Assembly: GCA_905188195.1 (NCBI GenBank)
Contig: CAJJKY010000011.1
Location: forward strand, 1 to 64,000
Origin: Streptococcus parasanguinis
Lineage (GTDB): Bacteria; Bacillota; Bacilli; Lactobacillales; Streptococcaceae
Reading direction: 5' to 3'
Length of the DNA stretch: 64,000 nucleotides
Position numbers and translations under genes: made by a program. The notes beneath the pieces are model-generated. The model was not told the origin of the DNA. It saw only the letters and a list, made by a program, of their open reading frames with translations, and did no database searches. Positions 41,243-49,286 of this stretch are shown here, piece after piece; within the stretch, counting starts at the first letter, position 1; each line of letters begins with the position of its first letter.

Positions 41243-42187
41243 ATGACTTCTGTAAAAAGACATTTGCAAATTAAAGGCTATGGAACAGCGCTTCCAGTTC
41301 ATACAGTGACTTTCAAAGACCAGACTCGTTACCGCGTGAAAGAAGGAGAAGAAACACAGATTGATCTTGCAGCCCGTGCGATCGAAGCTGCTTTAAACCA
41401 TGCGGGTCTTGAAATGGCAGACATCGACTGCCTGGTTTCGGCTAGTGCAGTTGGTGTTCAGCCCATCCCTTGTACAGCTGCTTTGATCCATGAGCGCGTG
41501 GCCAAGGGACTGACGATTCCTGCTATGGATATCAACACCACTTGTACCAGTTTTGTATCAGCTTTAAGCACTGTTTCTTATCTGATTGAAGGTGGAGAAT
41601 ACCAACGGGTGCTGATTGTATCTAGTGAAGTAGGAAGCCTAGGGCTTAATCCCAAACAAAAAGAAAGCTTTGAACTGTTTAGCGATGGCGCTGCAGCCTT
41701 TATCTTTGAAGCAACAAAGGAAGACAAAGGAATCATTGCTAGCATGCAACGTACCTGGTCTGAGGGAGCCCATGATACCGAGATTCGTGGTGGTTTGACA
41801 GCTTATCATCCGAAATTATACTCTGAAGCAACCAAGACCGATTTCATGTTTGACATGAAAGGGAAGAAGATTCTCTTACTTTCTGCTCGTGTTATTCCAG
41901 AAATGTTCCAAGAATTCCAAGAGAAATCAGGCATTTCTAAAGACGCTGTAGACTATATTATTCCCCACCAAGCTAGCCGGGCCTTGCCACTGGTCATGGA
42001 CAAATTGGGAGTTGGCAAAGATAAATATCTCAATATTGTCAGCGATTATGGAAATATGGTTTCAGTTGCTGTTCCTTTCGGCCTAGCCTATGCACTGGAT
42101 CATGGCTATGTGAAGGAAGGAGATACCATCTTCTTGATGGGAACTGCAGCAGGGATGACGGTCAATATGTTGGCGCTGAAACTTTAA
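41243..42187 (+). CDS. FabH/OleA-like ketosynthase III
   Basis: 314 residues of the thiolase fold. The triad is intact: Cys101 in DINTTCTSFVSAL, His in DYIIPHQASRALP and Asn in DYGNMVSVAVP. It differs from housekeeping FabH (expected in the fatty-acid cluster) in its SASAVGVQPIPCTAAL and FELFSDGAAAF regions, which are closer to specialised KS III/OleA enzymes. It should join two acyl groups or extend one to a beta-keto product. AAAGGAGAA precedes the ATG. It is the last gene of the cluster, followed by a terminator; no carrier-protein gene is nearby. Confidence 0.87.
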   Translation: MTSVKRHLQIKGYGTALPVHTVTFKDQTRYRVKEGEETQIDLAARAIEAALNHAGLEMADIDCLVSASAVGVQPIPCTAALIHERVAKGLTIPAMDINTTCTSFVSALSTVSYLIEGGEYQRVLIVSSEVGSLGLNPKQKESFELFSDGAAAFIFEATKEDKGIIASMQRTWSEGAHDTEIRGGLTAYHPKLYSEATKTDFMFDMKGKKILLLSARVIPEMFQEFQEKSGISKDAVDYIIPHQASRALPLVMDKLGVGKDKYLNIVSDYGNMVSVAVPFGLAYALDHGYVKEGDTIFLMGTAAGMTVNMLALKL

Positions 42188-42226
42188 TGATGAATCCTCT
42201 TATTTCAAGCTCAAAAAGCATCAAGT

Positions 42227-42252
42227 CCCGCTAGTCTTTAGCGGGCTTTTTT
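42227..42252 (+). terminator. Terminator of the five-gene cluster
   Basis: CCCGCTA-GTCTT-TAGCGGG is followed by CTTTTTT. It directly abuts the -10 of ylxM. Confidence 0.9.
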
Positions 42253-42267
42253 GATATAATGAAAGGT

Positions 42268-42600
42268 ATGGAAATTGAGAAAACCAACCGAATGAATGCG
42301 CTCTTTGAGTTTTATGCAGCGCTCTTGACGGACAAGCAGATGAACTACATCGAGCTCTACTACGCAGATGACTACAGCTTGGCTGAGATTGCAGAAGAGT
42401 TTGGAGTGAGCCGTCAAGCGGTCTATGACAATATTAAACGTACAGAAAAGATTTTGGAAGACTACGAAATGAAACTCCATATGTATTCCGATTACATTGT
42501 TCGTAGTCAGATTTTGGATCAGATTTCTGAAAAATACCCTGAAGATCCTTTTTTACAGGAACAAATTTCTGTACTTTCCAGTATCGATAATCGAGACTAA
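42268..42600 (+). CDS. ylxM: YlxM-type DNA-binding accessory protein of SRP
   Basis: 110 residues. A sigma-70 region-4-like helix-turn-helix is visible (YSLAEIAEEFGVSRQAVYDNI). YlxM (UPF0122) is encoded with ffh in Firmicutes and modulates the signal recognition particle. The start MEIEKTNRMNALFEFY matches family length. An ATG nine bases earlier overlaps the -10 box (TGA-TATAAT, 42252-42260). From that promoter the transcript would start at or next to the ATG, so translation may be leaderless unless readthrough supplies the GAAAGG. Confidence 0.92.
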   Translation: MEIEKTNRMNALFEFYAALLTDKQMNYIELYYADDYSLAEIAEEFGVSRQAVYDNIKRTEKILEDYEMKLHMYSDYIVRSQILDQISEKYPEDPFLQEQISVLSSIDNRD

Positions 42601-42634
42601 TGATTAAATACAAGACAGAACTAGGAGAAAGAGT

Positions 42635-44206
42635 ATGGCATTTGAAAGTTTAACCGAACGTTTACAAAACGTCTTTAAAAATCTTCGTAAGAAAGGGAAA
42701 ATCTCTGAAGCGGATGTCCAAGAGGCAACCAAAGAGATTCGTCTAGCCCTCTTAGAGGCCGACGTTGCCCTTCCTGTTGTAAAAGACTTCATCAAACGGG
42801 TCCGCGAGCGGGCTGTAGGTCATGAAGTCATCGAAACCTTGAACCCTGCCCAACAAATCGTGAAGATTGTCGATGAAGAATTGACTGCGATTTTGGGTTC
42901 AGAAACAGCAGAAATTATCAAATCTCCAAAGATTCCAACCATTATCATGATGGTCGGTCTTCAAGGGGCTGGTAAAACAACTTTTGCTGGGAAATTAGCT
43001 AATAAATTAGTCAAGGAAGAAAAAGCGCGTCCTTTGATGATTGCGGCCGATATTTATCGTCCAGCGGCCATCGACCAGTTGAAGACCCTTGGTCAACAGA
43101 TCAATGTCCCTGTCTTCTCACTTGGTACAGAAGTCCCTGCAGTAGAGATCGTTCGTCAAGGTTTGGAGCAAGCAAGAGCCAACCACAATGACTATGTCTT
43201 GATCGATACGGCTGGTCGTCTGCAAATCGATGAAAAACTCATGGGCGAGTTGCGGGATGTCAAAGCCCTTGCCGAGCCAAATGAAATCCTCTTGGTTGTC
43301 GATGCTATGATTGGTCAAGAAGCAGCCAATGTTGCGCGTGAGTTCAATGAACAACTCGAAGTAACCGGGGTCATTTTGACCAAGATCGATGGGGATACCC
43401 GTGGTGGTGCAGCCCTTTCTGTCCGTCAGATTACTGGGAAACCAATCAAGTTCACTGGTACTGGTGAAAAAATCACTGATATCGAAACCTTCCACCCAGA
43501 CCGTATGTCTGGTCGGATCCTCGGTATGGGGGATATGCTGACGCTGATCGAGAAGGCTTCTCAAGAATACGATGAGAAACGCTCTCTTGAACTCGCTGAG
43601 AAGATGCGGGAAAATACCTTTGACTTCAACGATTTCATCGATCAGTTAGACCAAGTTCAAAACATGGGACCAATGGAAGACCTGCTCAAGATGCTTCCAG
43701 GGATGGCAAATAACCCTGCCATGAAGAACCTCAAGGTCGATGAACGAGAAATTGCTCGCAAACGTGCAATTGTATCATCCATGACCCCAGCTGAACGCGA
43801 AAATCCAGATTTATTAAATCCAAGCCGTCGTCGTCGGATTGCTGCTGGATCAGGAAACAGCTTTGTCGAAGTCAACAAATTCATCAAAGACTTTAACCAA
43901 GCCAAGCAGATGATGCAAGGCGTCCTCTCTGGCGATATGAACAAGATGATGAAACAAATGGGCCTCAATCCAAATAACATGCCGAAAAACATGCCTGGTG
44001 GAATGCCGGATATGTCTGCCCTCGAAGGCATGATGGGACAAGGTGGCATGCCTGACTTGTCAGCTCTTGGCGGAGGCGCTGGAATGCCTGATATGAGCCA
44101 AATGTTTGGTGGTGGTCTCAAAGGAAAAGCCGGCGAATTTATGATGAAACGGGCGATGAACAAGATGGCCAAACAAATGCGCAAAAATAAGAAAAAACGG
44201 AAATAA
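42635..44206 (+). CDS. ffh: Signal recognition particle protein Ffh
   Basis: 523 residues. An N-terminal helical bundle is followed by the GTPase domain (GLQGAGKTTFAGKLA, DTAGRLQ, TKIDGDTRGGAA). The M domain after ~300 binds 4.5S RNA and signal peptides and ends in a Met/Gly-rich tail (GGMPDMSALEGMMGQGG). Ffh targets membrane proteins to the translocon. In S. mutans ylxM-ffh begins the sat acid-tolerance operon with satC, satD and satE; here satD-satE homologues are found at 58.9-60.2 kb instead. Confidence 0.96.
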   Translation: MAFESLTERLQNVFKNLRKKGKISEADVQEATKEIRLALLEADVALPVVKDFIKRVRERAVGHEVIETLNPAQQIVKIVDEELTAILGSETAEIIKSPKIPTIIMMVGLQGAGKTTFAGKLANKLVKEEKARPLMIAADIYRPAAIDQLKTLGQQINVPVFSLGTEVPAVEIVRQGLEQARANHNDYVLIDTAGRLQIDEKLMGELRDVKALAEPNEILLVVDAMIGQEAANVAREFNEQLEVTGVILTKIDGDTRGGAALSVRQITGKPIKFTGTGEKITDIETFHPDRMSGRILGMGDMLTLIEKASQEYDEKRSLELAEKMRENTFDFNDFIDQLDQVQNMGPMEDLLKMLPGMANNPAMKNLKVDEREIARKRAIVSSMTPAERENPDLLNPSRRRRIAAGSGNSFVEVNKFIKDFNQAKQMMQGVLSGDMNKMMKQMGLNPNNMPKNMPGGMPDMSALEGMMGQGGMPDLSALGGGAGMPDMSQMFGGGLKGKAGEFMMKRAMNKMAKQMRKNKKKRK

Positions 44207-44221
44207 TTCTTTCTAATAAGG

Positions 44222-44250
44222 GCCTGGAACACACTGTTCTGGGTTCTTTT
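44222..44250 (+). terminator. Probable terminator of ylxM-ffh
   Basis: CCTGGAACA pairs with TGTTCTGGG (two wobble pairs) around CAC and is followed by TTCTTTT. Confidence 0.55.
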
Positions 44251-44272
44251 AGAAACTACTACTAGAGGAAAC

Positions 44273-45040
44273 ATGTTAAAAAAATTATTTCAACAAGTCA
44301 TTCGTTTCTTTGTAAGACTGTTTTCTTCCCACAGAAAGCCCTTTGAATTTCCTAAAGGGTCAAAGAAACCACCAATTAGACCGATTATCTTTGTACCTGG
44401 GAGTTCAGCCAGTATCCAGCGATTCAACGGAACCATCCGCATGCTCCATCGCTTTTCTAGAAAAAAGCAAAGTCTTTTAAAAATAAAAGTCAACAAAGAT
44501 GATTCTATAGAGATGGAGGGAAGACTGAATACGAAAGAGCCGAATCCAATAATTGTGATTGGCTTCGAGAACAATCGAGACGGCTACAGCAATATCAAGC
44601 AGCAAATCGAATCCCTTAAGATAGCTCTAACCTACCTTCTTGATCACTATCATTTTACAGAGTTCAAGGCAGTCGGGCATTCTAATGGTGGACTGGTTTT
44701 GACTGGTTTATTGGAAAGTGGCTTTTTAGAAAAGAAAAAGCTGACCGTAAGCAAGCTCGTTATTATTGGCAGTCCTTACCAATTCAATCAAGAAATGTAT
44801 GATGATTTTCAAACATGGAAGCATCGCCTAGGAAAAGAAGTAGAGGTCCTTAATTTTGTTGGTAGCTTTGCTGGAAAATCAGATGGCATCGTTCCTCTCT
44901 CTAGTGCACAAGCAGCAAAATCTATTTTTGACAATCAAACCTATACAGAAGTGAATTTAAACGGTCGTAAGGCTCATCATTCAGCTTTACCCACTAATCC
45001 AGATCTAGTGAAACAATTAAGTCTATTTTTGAATCTATAA
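44273..45040 (+). CDS. DUF915-family alpha/beta hydrolase
   Basis: 255 residues. The nucleophile elbow is GHSNGGLVLTGLL, with the acid likely in SDGIVPLSSA and the His in RKAHHSALP. The text PIIFVPGSSASIQRFNGTI and MEGRLNTKEPNPIIVIGFENN are typical of DUF915 (Firmicute cell-surface hydrolase) proteins. A basic, hydrophobic N-terminus may tether it to the membrane without a clear cleavage site. Its substrate is unknown. AGAGGAA precedes the ATG, and a terminator follows. Confidence 0.85.
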   Translation: MLKKLFQQVIRFFVRLFSSHRKPFEFPKGSKKPPIRPIIFVPGSSASIQRFNGTIRMLHRFSRKKQSLLKIKVNKDDSIEMEGRLNTKEPNPIIVIGFENNRDGYSNIKQQIESLKIALTYLLDHYHFTEFKAVGHSNGGLVLTGLLESGFLEKKKLTVSKLVIIGSPYQFNQEMYDDFQTWKHRLGKEVEVLNFVGSFAGKSDGIVPLSSAQAAKSIFDNQTYTEVNLNGRKAHHSALPTNPDLVKQLSLFLNL

Positions 45041-45044
45041 TGAA

Positions 45045-45073
45045 ATTACATAATTTCGGTTATGTAATTTTTG
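45045..45073 (+). terminator. Terminator of the DUF915 gene
   Basis: ATTACATAA-TTTCGG-TTATGTAAT is followed by TTTTTG. The arm sequence recurs in hairpins at 47395 and 52276. Confidence 0.85.
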
Positions 45074-45145
45074 TTTGTCTCTTGCAATCCTTAAGTAAAT
45101 ATGGTACATTTTTTGTAGCGATTACACATAGCTAAGGAGGGTTTT

Positions 45146-46129
45146 ATGAAAGATCCTAAATTACTAGAGACAATGAAAGTTTACAAGGGACGGGATGAGG
45201 TTCCCGCAGATTTTGATGCTTTTTGGGATCAAGCCCTAGCAAAGATTACTGAACTGCCAGAATACAAGCTCGAAGAACGAGATTTCATCATTCCAAATGT
45301 TGCTTGTTATGAATTAACCTTTAAAGGAACACGAGATGGATCCGTTTATGCGCGGGTTGTTCTCCCAAAAACAGATCAAAAAGTTCCCGTTATTTTCCAT
45401 TTTCATGGTTATATGGGCCGTTGTTGGGATTGGGCTGATATGCTGGCTTATACAGTAGCCGGTTATGGTGTTGTGTCTATGGACGTGAGAGGGCAGTCAG
45501 GCTATTCAACCGATGGAGATCGCTCACCACTTGGAAATACGGTTAAAGGACAAATTATACGTGGAGCTGTGGAAGGTCCGGAAGAGCTCTTTTATAAGGA
45601 TATCTACTTAGATCTTTACCAGTTAATTGAAATTGTAGCCAGCCTTCCTCAAGTAAACGACAGCAAACTTGCCAGCTACGGAGCATCTCAAGGTGGTGCC
45701 CTGGCTCTTGTGGCTGCTGGATTGAATCCTCGTATACAACGAACGGTAGCCATTTACCCATTCTTATCAGATTTCAGACGGGTATTAGAGATTGGAAATA
45801 CTAGCGAGGCCTATGACGAGCTTTTCCGTTATTTCAAGTTCCATGATCCATTTCATGAAACGGAAGATCGTTTGATGCAGACTTTAGCCTATATTGATGT
45901 GAAAAATTTTGCTCATCGGATCAAAGGACAAGTTCACATGATTACAGGACTAGATGATGATGTTTGTTATCCTGAAACGCAGTTTGCCATTTATAATCGC
46001 TTAGAATGTCCAAAAGAGCATTTAATTATGCCAGAATATGCGCATGAAGCTATGAATGTTCAAGTCAATGATCGAGTCTTTAATTGGCTCTGTGGTAGCA
46101 AGATTCCATTTCGATATGTAGAAAAATAA
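45146..46129 (+). CDS. Acetyl xylan esterase / cephalosporin-C deacetylase family (CE7)
   Basis: 327 residues of the AXE1/CE7 family. The nucleophile is in ASYGASQGGALALVAAG, the acid in MITGLDDDVCYPETQ and the His in MPEYAHEAMN; the N-terminal RGQSGYS segment is also typical. CE7 enzymes remove acetyl groups from short acetylated sugars and related small esters, in the cytoplasm. AAGGAGGG precedes the ATG. It is a single gene. Confidence 0.92.
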   Translation: MKDPKLLETMKVYKGRDEVPADFDAFWDQALAKITELPEYKLEERDFIIPNVACYELTFKGTRDGSVYARVVLPKTDQKVPVIFHFHGYMGRCWDWADMLAYTVAGYGVVSMDVRGQSGYSTDGDRSPLGNTVKGQIIRGAVEGPEELFYKDIYLDLYQLIEIVASLPQVNDSKLASYGASQGGALALVAAGLNPRIQRTVAIYPFLSDFRRVLEIGNTSEAYDELFRYFKFHDPFHETEDRLMQTLAYIDVKNFAHRIKGQVHMITGLDDDVCYPETQFAIYNRLECPKEHLIMPEYAHEAMNVQVNDRVFNWLCGSKIPFRYVEK

Positions 46130-46144
46130 ATTATAGAAGAAAAC

Positions 46145-46178
46145 AATCAGTAAATCCATGAGGTTTGCTGATTTTATT
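46145..46178 (+). terminator. Terminator of the acetyl esterase gene
   Basis: AATCAG-T-AAA pairs with TTT-G-CTGATT around TCCATGAGG and is followed by TTATTG. Confidence 0.65.
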
Positions 46179-46240
46179 GTGTTTAAAAGGGATCTAGTAT
46201 AGAAAGGGATACAAAACAGTCCTATAGATACCCTATGACA

Positions 46241-46271
46241 TCTTTCCGAAAAACTATAATTTTCTTGAAAA
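46241..46271 (+). other. difSL chromosome-dimer resolution site
   Basis: Thirty-one bases starting TCTTTCCGAAAAACTATAAT and ending TTTTCTTGAAAA match the streptococcal/lactococcal difSL site as I recall it. It sits 51 bases upstream of xerS, the usual place for this single-recombinase system. XerS recombines the site at the replication terminus to resolve chromosome dimers. Gene orientation flips at this locus. Confidence 0.92.
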
Positions 46272-46293
46272 ATATATCTGGCTATGCTATACT
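46265..46293 (+). promoter_or_regulatory. xerS promoter overlapping difSL
   Basis: TTGAAA (46265-46270, inside the right arm of difSL), a 17-base spacer, then TATACT (46288-46293). A CTATAC/GTATAG inverted repeat overlaps the -10. XerS bound to dif would cover the -35. Confidence 0.65.
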
Positions 46294-46321
46294 ACTAGTA
46301 TAGAAAGATTTGGAGAAAAAC

Positions 46322-47392
46322 ATGAAACGCGAGATCTTATTAGAACGGATTGATAAACTCAAACAAGTCATGCCCTGGTACGTATTGGAATATTACCAAT
46401 CGAAACTGGCCGTTCCCTACAGTTTTACAACCTTGTACGAATACTTAAAGGAATACGATCGATTTTTCACCTGGGTCTTGGAATCTGGTATATCGGATGC
46501 TGATACCATTGCCGAGATCCCTTTGGACGTTCTGGAGCACATGACCAAGAAAGACATGGAATCCTTTATTCTTTACTTACGTGAACGTCCTCTGCTCAAT
46601 GCCAATACGACAAAAAACGGGGTTTCCCAAACAACCATTAACCGTACCCTTTCCGCACTGTCCAGTCTCTATAAGTATTTGACTGAGGAGGTTGAAAATG
46701 AGCAAGGGGAACCTTATTTCTACCGTAATGTCATGAAGAAGGTTGCTACCAAGAAAAAGAAAGAAACCTTGGCTGCTCGAGCTGAAAATATCAAACAAAA
46801 GCTCTTTTTAGGGGATGAAACGGAAGGTTTTCTTAACTATATCGACCAGGAGTACCCGCAAACACTCTCAAATCGCGCCTTATCTTCCTTTAATAAGAAT
46901 AAAGAGCGAGATTTAGCCATTATCGCACTCCTTCTTGCCTCTGGTGTCCGTTTATCTGAGGCAGTCAACTTGGACCTTCGTGACCTCAATCTTAAGATGA
47001 TGGTCATTGATGTCACTCGGAAAGGTGGGAAACGTGACTCAGTTAACGTTGCTGCCTTTGCGAAGCCTTATCTGGAGCAATATCTTGCTATTCGAGACAA
47101 ACGTTACAAGACAGAAAAGACTGATACAGCCCTCTTTCTGACCTTGTATCGAGGTGTTCCAAATCGGATTGATGCTTCTAGCGTTGAAAAGATGGTGGCT
47201 AAGTATTCAGAAGATTTTAAAGTCCGTGTGACTCCCCACAAACTTCGCCATACATTAGCAACCCGTCTCTATGATGCAACCAAATCACAGGTTTTGGTCA
47301 GCCATCAGCTGGGACATGCTAGCACACAAGTTACCGACTTGTATACGCATATCGTTAATGATGAGCAGAAAAATGCCTTGGATAGTTTGTGA
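46322..47392 (+). CDS. xerS: Tyrosine recombinase XerS
   Basis: 356 residues, the standard length. I start at MKREILLERIDKL, with GGAGAAAAAC upstream; an ATG 12 bases earlier lies in the ribosome site. The catalytic residues of tyrosine recombinases are visible: Arg in ASGVRLSEAV, Lys in TRKGGKRD, HxxR in HKLRHTLATR, His in HQLGHAS and the nucleophile Tyr in TDLYTH. XerS alone performs the job of XerC/XerD at difSL. Being chromosomal and tied to dif, it is not a phage integrase. Confidence 0.97.
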   Translation: MKREILLERIDKLKQVMPWYVLEYYQSKLAVPYSFTTLYEYLKEYDRFFTWVLESGISDADTIAEIPLDVLEHMTKKDMESFILYLRERPLLNANTTKNGVSQTTINRTLSALSSLYKYLTEEVENEQGEPYFYRNVMKKVATKKKKETLAARAENIKQKLFLGDETEGFLNYIDQEYPQTLSNRALSSFNKNKERDLAIIALLLASGVRLSEAVNLDLRDLNLKMMVIDVTRKGGKRDSVNVAAFAKPYLEQYLAIRDKRYKTEKTDTALFLTLYRGVPNRIDASSVEKMVAKYSEDFKVRVTPHKLRHTLATRLYDATKSQVLVSHQLGHASTQVTDLYTHIVNDEQKNALDSL

Positions 47393-47394
47393 TA

Positions 47395-47416
47395 TTACAT
47401 AATTTAAATTATGTAA
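47395..47416. repeat. Perfect 22-bp palindrome after xerS
   Basis: A perfect palindrome with arms TTACATAATTT/AAATTATGTAA lies just past the xerS stop. The 17 bases TGATATTACATAATTTA (47390-47406) are repeated exactly at 52270-52286 after pdhB. It may be a binding site or part of a small repeat. Confidence 0.5.
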
Positions 47417-47433
47417 ATGATTTTTATATTAGA

Positions 47434-47471
47434 AAAAGAGCGATAGATTTTTGATTATCTAACGCTCTTTT
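47434..47471. terminator. Bidirectional terminator between xerS and the next gene
   Basis: AAAAGAGCG pairs with CGCTCTTTT, with further pairing (GATAGA with TATC) inside. It can end both the xerS transcript and the convergent minus-strand gene. The replichore junction lies here. Confidence 0.75.
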
Positions 47472-47477
47472 ATTATT

Positions 47478-48119
47478 CTATAAAAACTCGATCCAATAAT
47501 TACGGTGTGGCTCAATAATGACTGGTTTTCCCCAAAATGATTTTAGATAAGCCAGGTTTGCAGGGGTGACCGGTCTTTTTTCACTATTATACTTTTCTGC
47601 ACTTTCTTCCGTTAAAAAGCATTTAACTGCTTCATATGGTGTTCCGTCACTTGCTATTCGATCAATTCCTAAATAAGCAATTTCATCACCGGCCTTCGGA
47701 AAATCTGTAAATAGTTTACCAATAAAATAAACCGTCTTATCTTTCATTAATTCATAAGCTTTACTATTTTCCAATCTGTTATTCGCTGCAGCGTACATGA
47801 TACAAAAGCTATCCACGATATCTTTCAAAGGTATTAATTCTTCTTTGCTAACGATTATTTCCTCAGGAGCAAGACCACCAATGATTAAGTTTTCATAATG
47901 AGGTTGCTGGATGACGTTATCTAAAGCCATTCCTAATGGTAGTTGGACAGCTTGATAGCCTAAAGGTTCTAGCTCCTGCTTTTTCTGGTCAAGGTGTTCT
48001 TGTGTAATACTGACATTTAAATCATATGGATTTGTAATTTCTTGATTCTTAAAAAATGCTACTACAGTACGATCTAACTGTTCAAATAGACCAAGATTTT
48101 CAACTGGAACTTTCATCAT
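47478..48119 (-). CDS. Hypothetical protein, 213 residues
   Basis: A soluble protein without signal peptide or membrane span. I do not recognise the family with confidence. The C-terminal half (KCFLTEESAEKYNSEKRPVTPANLAYL, then IIEPHRNYWIEFL) has the look of SseB-like or enhanced-serine-sensitivity proteins, but this is weak. Two adjacent ATG codons follow GGGG at a rather long distance. It is the first minus-strand gene past dif, isolated by terminators on both sides. Confidence 0.55.
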   Translation of the reverse strand: MMKVPVENLGLFEQLDRTVVAFFKNQEITNPYDLNVSITQEHLDQKKQELEPLGYQAVQLPLGMALDNVIQQPHYENLIIGGLAPEEIIVSKEELIPLKDIVDSFCIMYAAANNRLENSKAYELMKDKTVYFIGKLFTDFPKAGDEIAYLGIDRIASDGTPYEAVKCFLTEESAEKYNSEKRPVTPANLAYLKSFWGKPVIIEPHRNYWIEFL

Positions 48120-48194
48120 CGAATATGATCCCCTTTTTTGTTCAGATTTCCTCTATATTCTACACTCATGGTATTTAAATATCAAGTTTAAGAT

Positions 48195-48225
48195 AAAAGA
48201 TATCCATTTAACATGGATATCTTTT
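48195..48225 (-). terminator. Terminator of the lplA/dehydrogenase operon
   Basis: AAAAGATATCCAT-TTAAC-ATGGATATCTTTT, a perfect 13-bp stem with A/T flanks, lies four bases past the lplA stop on the minus strand. Confidence 0.85.
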
Positions 48226-48228
48226 ACT

Positions 48229-49218
48229 TTATTCCACCACTGCTTCAGCAATTTCTTCTGCAGTGATACCTGCAAAGTAACGACCTAGGTTAATGGTTTG
48301 AAGGGCTTTGAGGACGTCTTCACGTTCGTATTTAACGCCACGAAGAACATCTTCTACTGCTGCAACATCTTCGATACCAAAGAAGTCACCGTAAATCTTG
48401 ATATCTTGAATTTTTGATTCAATGACATTAGCGAAGATTTCCACCTTACCGCTTGGGAATTTAGTGCCACGACGGACATTGTATTCAGGAGACTTTCCAT
48501 AGTTCCAGTCCCAGGTACCGAACTTGGTTTCCTTGATATGGTTGATCTCTGCCAATTCTTCATCCGAGAAGACATATTCTGTCATCTCAGGATATTCTTT
48601 CTTCATGTAGTCCAAAAGCAAGTCACGGAACTCTTCAACCGTGATTTTTTCTGGCAATTCATCGATGATATTGGTCACACGAGCACGAACCGATTTAACC
48701 CCTTTAGACTCAAACTTGTCTTTAGACACCTTGAGAGCATTAGCAAGGACAGACAAATCCACGTCAAAGAGAAGGCAACCATGGTGCATAATCCGACCAT
48801 TGATGTAAGCTTGGGCATTTCCACAGAATTTCTTGCCATCAATCTCTAAGTCGTTACGACCCGTGAATTCAGCCTTAACCCCAAGTTGAGCCAAGGTGTT
48901 GATCACAGGAGTTGAGAAGCTCTTGAAGTCAAAGGCCTTATTTTCGTCTTCTTTTGAAATGATGGTGTAGTTGAGGTTGTTCAAATCGTGGTAAACAGCG
49001 CCACCACCACTGATCCGACGAACCACTTCAATCCCATGCTCCCGAACATAGTCACGGTTGATTTCTTCAATGGTGTTTTGGTGACGACCGACGATAATGG
49101 ATGGTTTGTTAATCCAGAGAAGGAAGATTTGATCCTCATCCAAGAGGTGCTTAAAAGCATACTCTTCTAAAGCAATATTAAAAGCAGTATCATTTGAATA
49201 ATTAATAATGTATTTCAT
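48229..49218 (-). CDS. lplA: Lipoate-protein ligase A
   Basis: 329 residues. The lipoyl-AMP binding motif VVRRISGGGAVYHDLNNLNY and KKFCGNAQAYINGRIMHHGCLLFD are intact, and a C-terminal accessory domain is present. LplA activates free lipoate with ATP and attaches it to a lipoyl-domain lysine, here probably Lys43 of the lpdA product in the same operon. AAAGGA precedes the ATG. It is the last gene of the dehydrogenase operon. Confidence 0.95.
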   Translation of the reverse strand: MKYIINYSNDTAFNIALEEYAFKHLLDEDQIFLLWINKPSIIVGRHQNTIEEINRDYVREHGIEVVRRISGGGAVYHDLNNLNYTIISKEDENKAFDFKSFSTPVINTLAQLGVKAEFTGRNDLEIDGKKFCGNAQAYINGRIMHHGCLLFDVDLSVLANALKVSKDKFESKGVKSVRARVTNIIDELPEKITVEEFRDLLLDYMKKEYPEMTEYVFSDEELAEINHIKETKFGTWDWNYGKSPEYNVRRGTKFPSGKVEIFANVIESKIQDIKIYGDFFGIEDVAAVEDVLRGVKYEREDVLKALQTINLGRYFAGITAEEIAEAVVE

Positions 49219-49286
49219 AAGATTCCTTTATATACGATAGAGACTGGTCCAGCATTTGCTGTCCAGCCATTCTATCATTTCAAATA

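Noticed and set aside
46322..47392. Tyrosine recombinase read as a phage or island integrase
   Set aside because: The sequence is XerS and difSL lies just upstream; no phage or conjugative genes are present.
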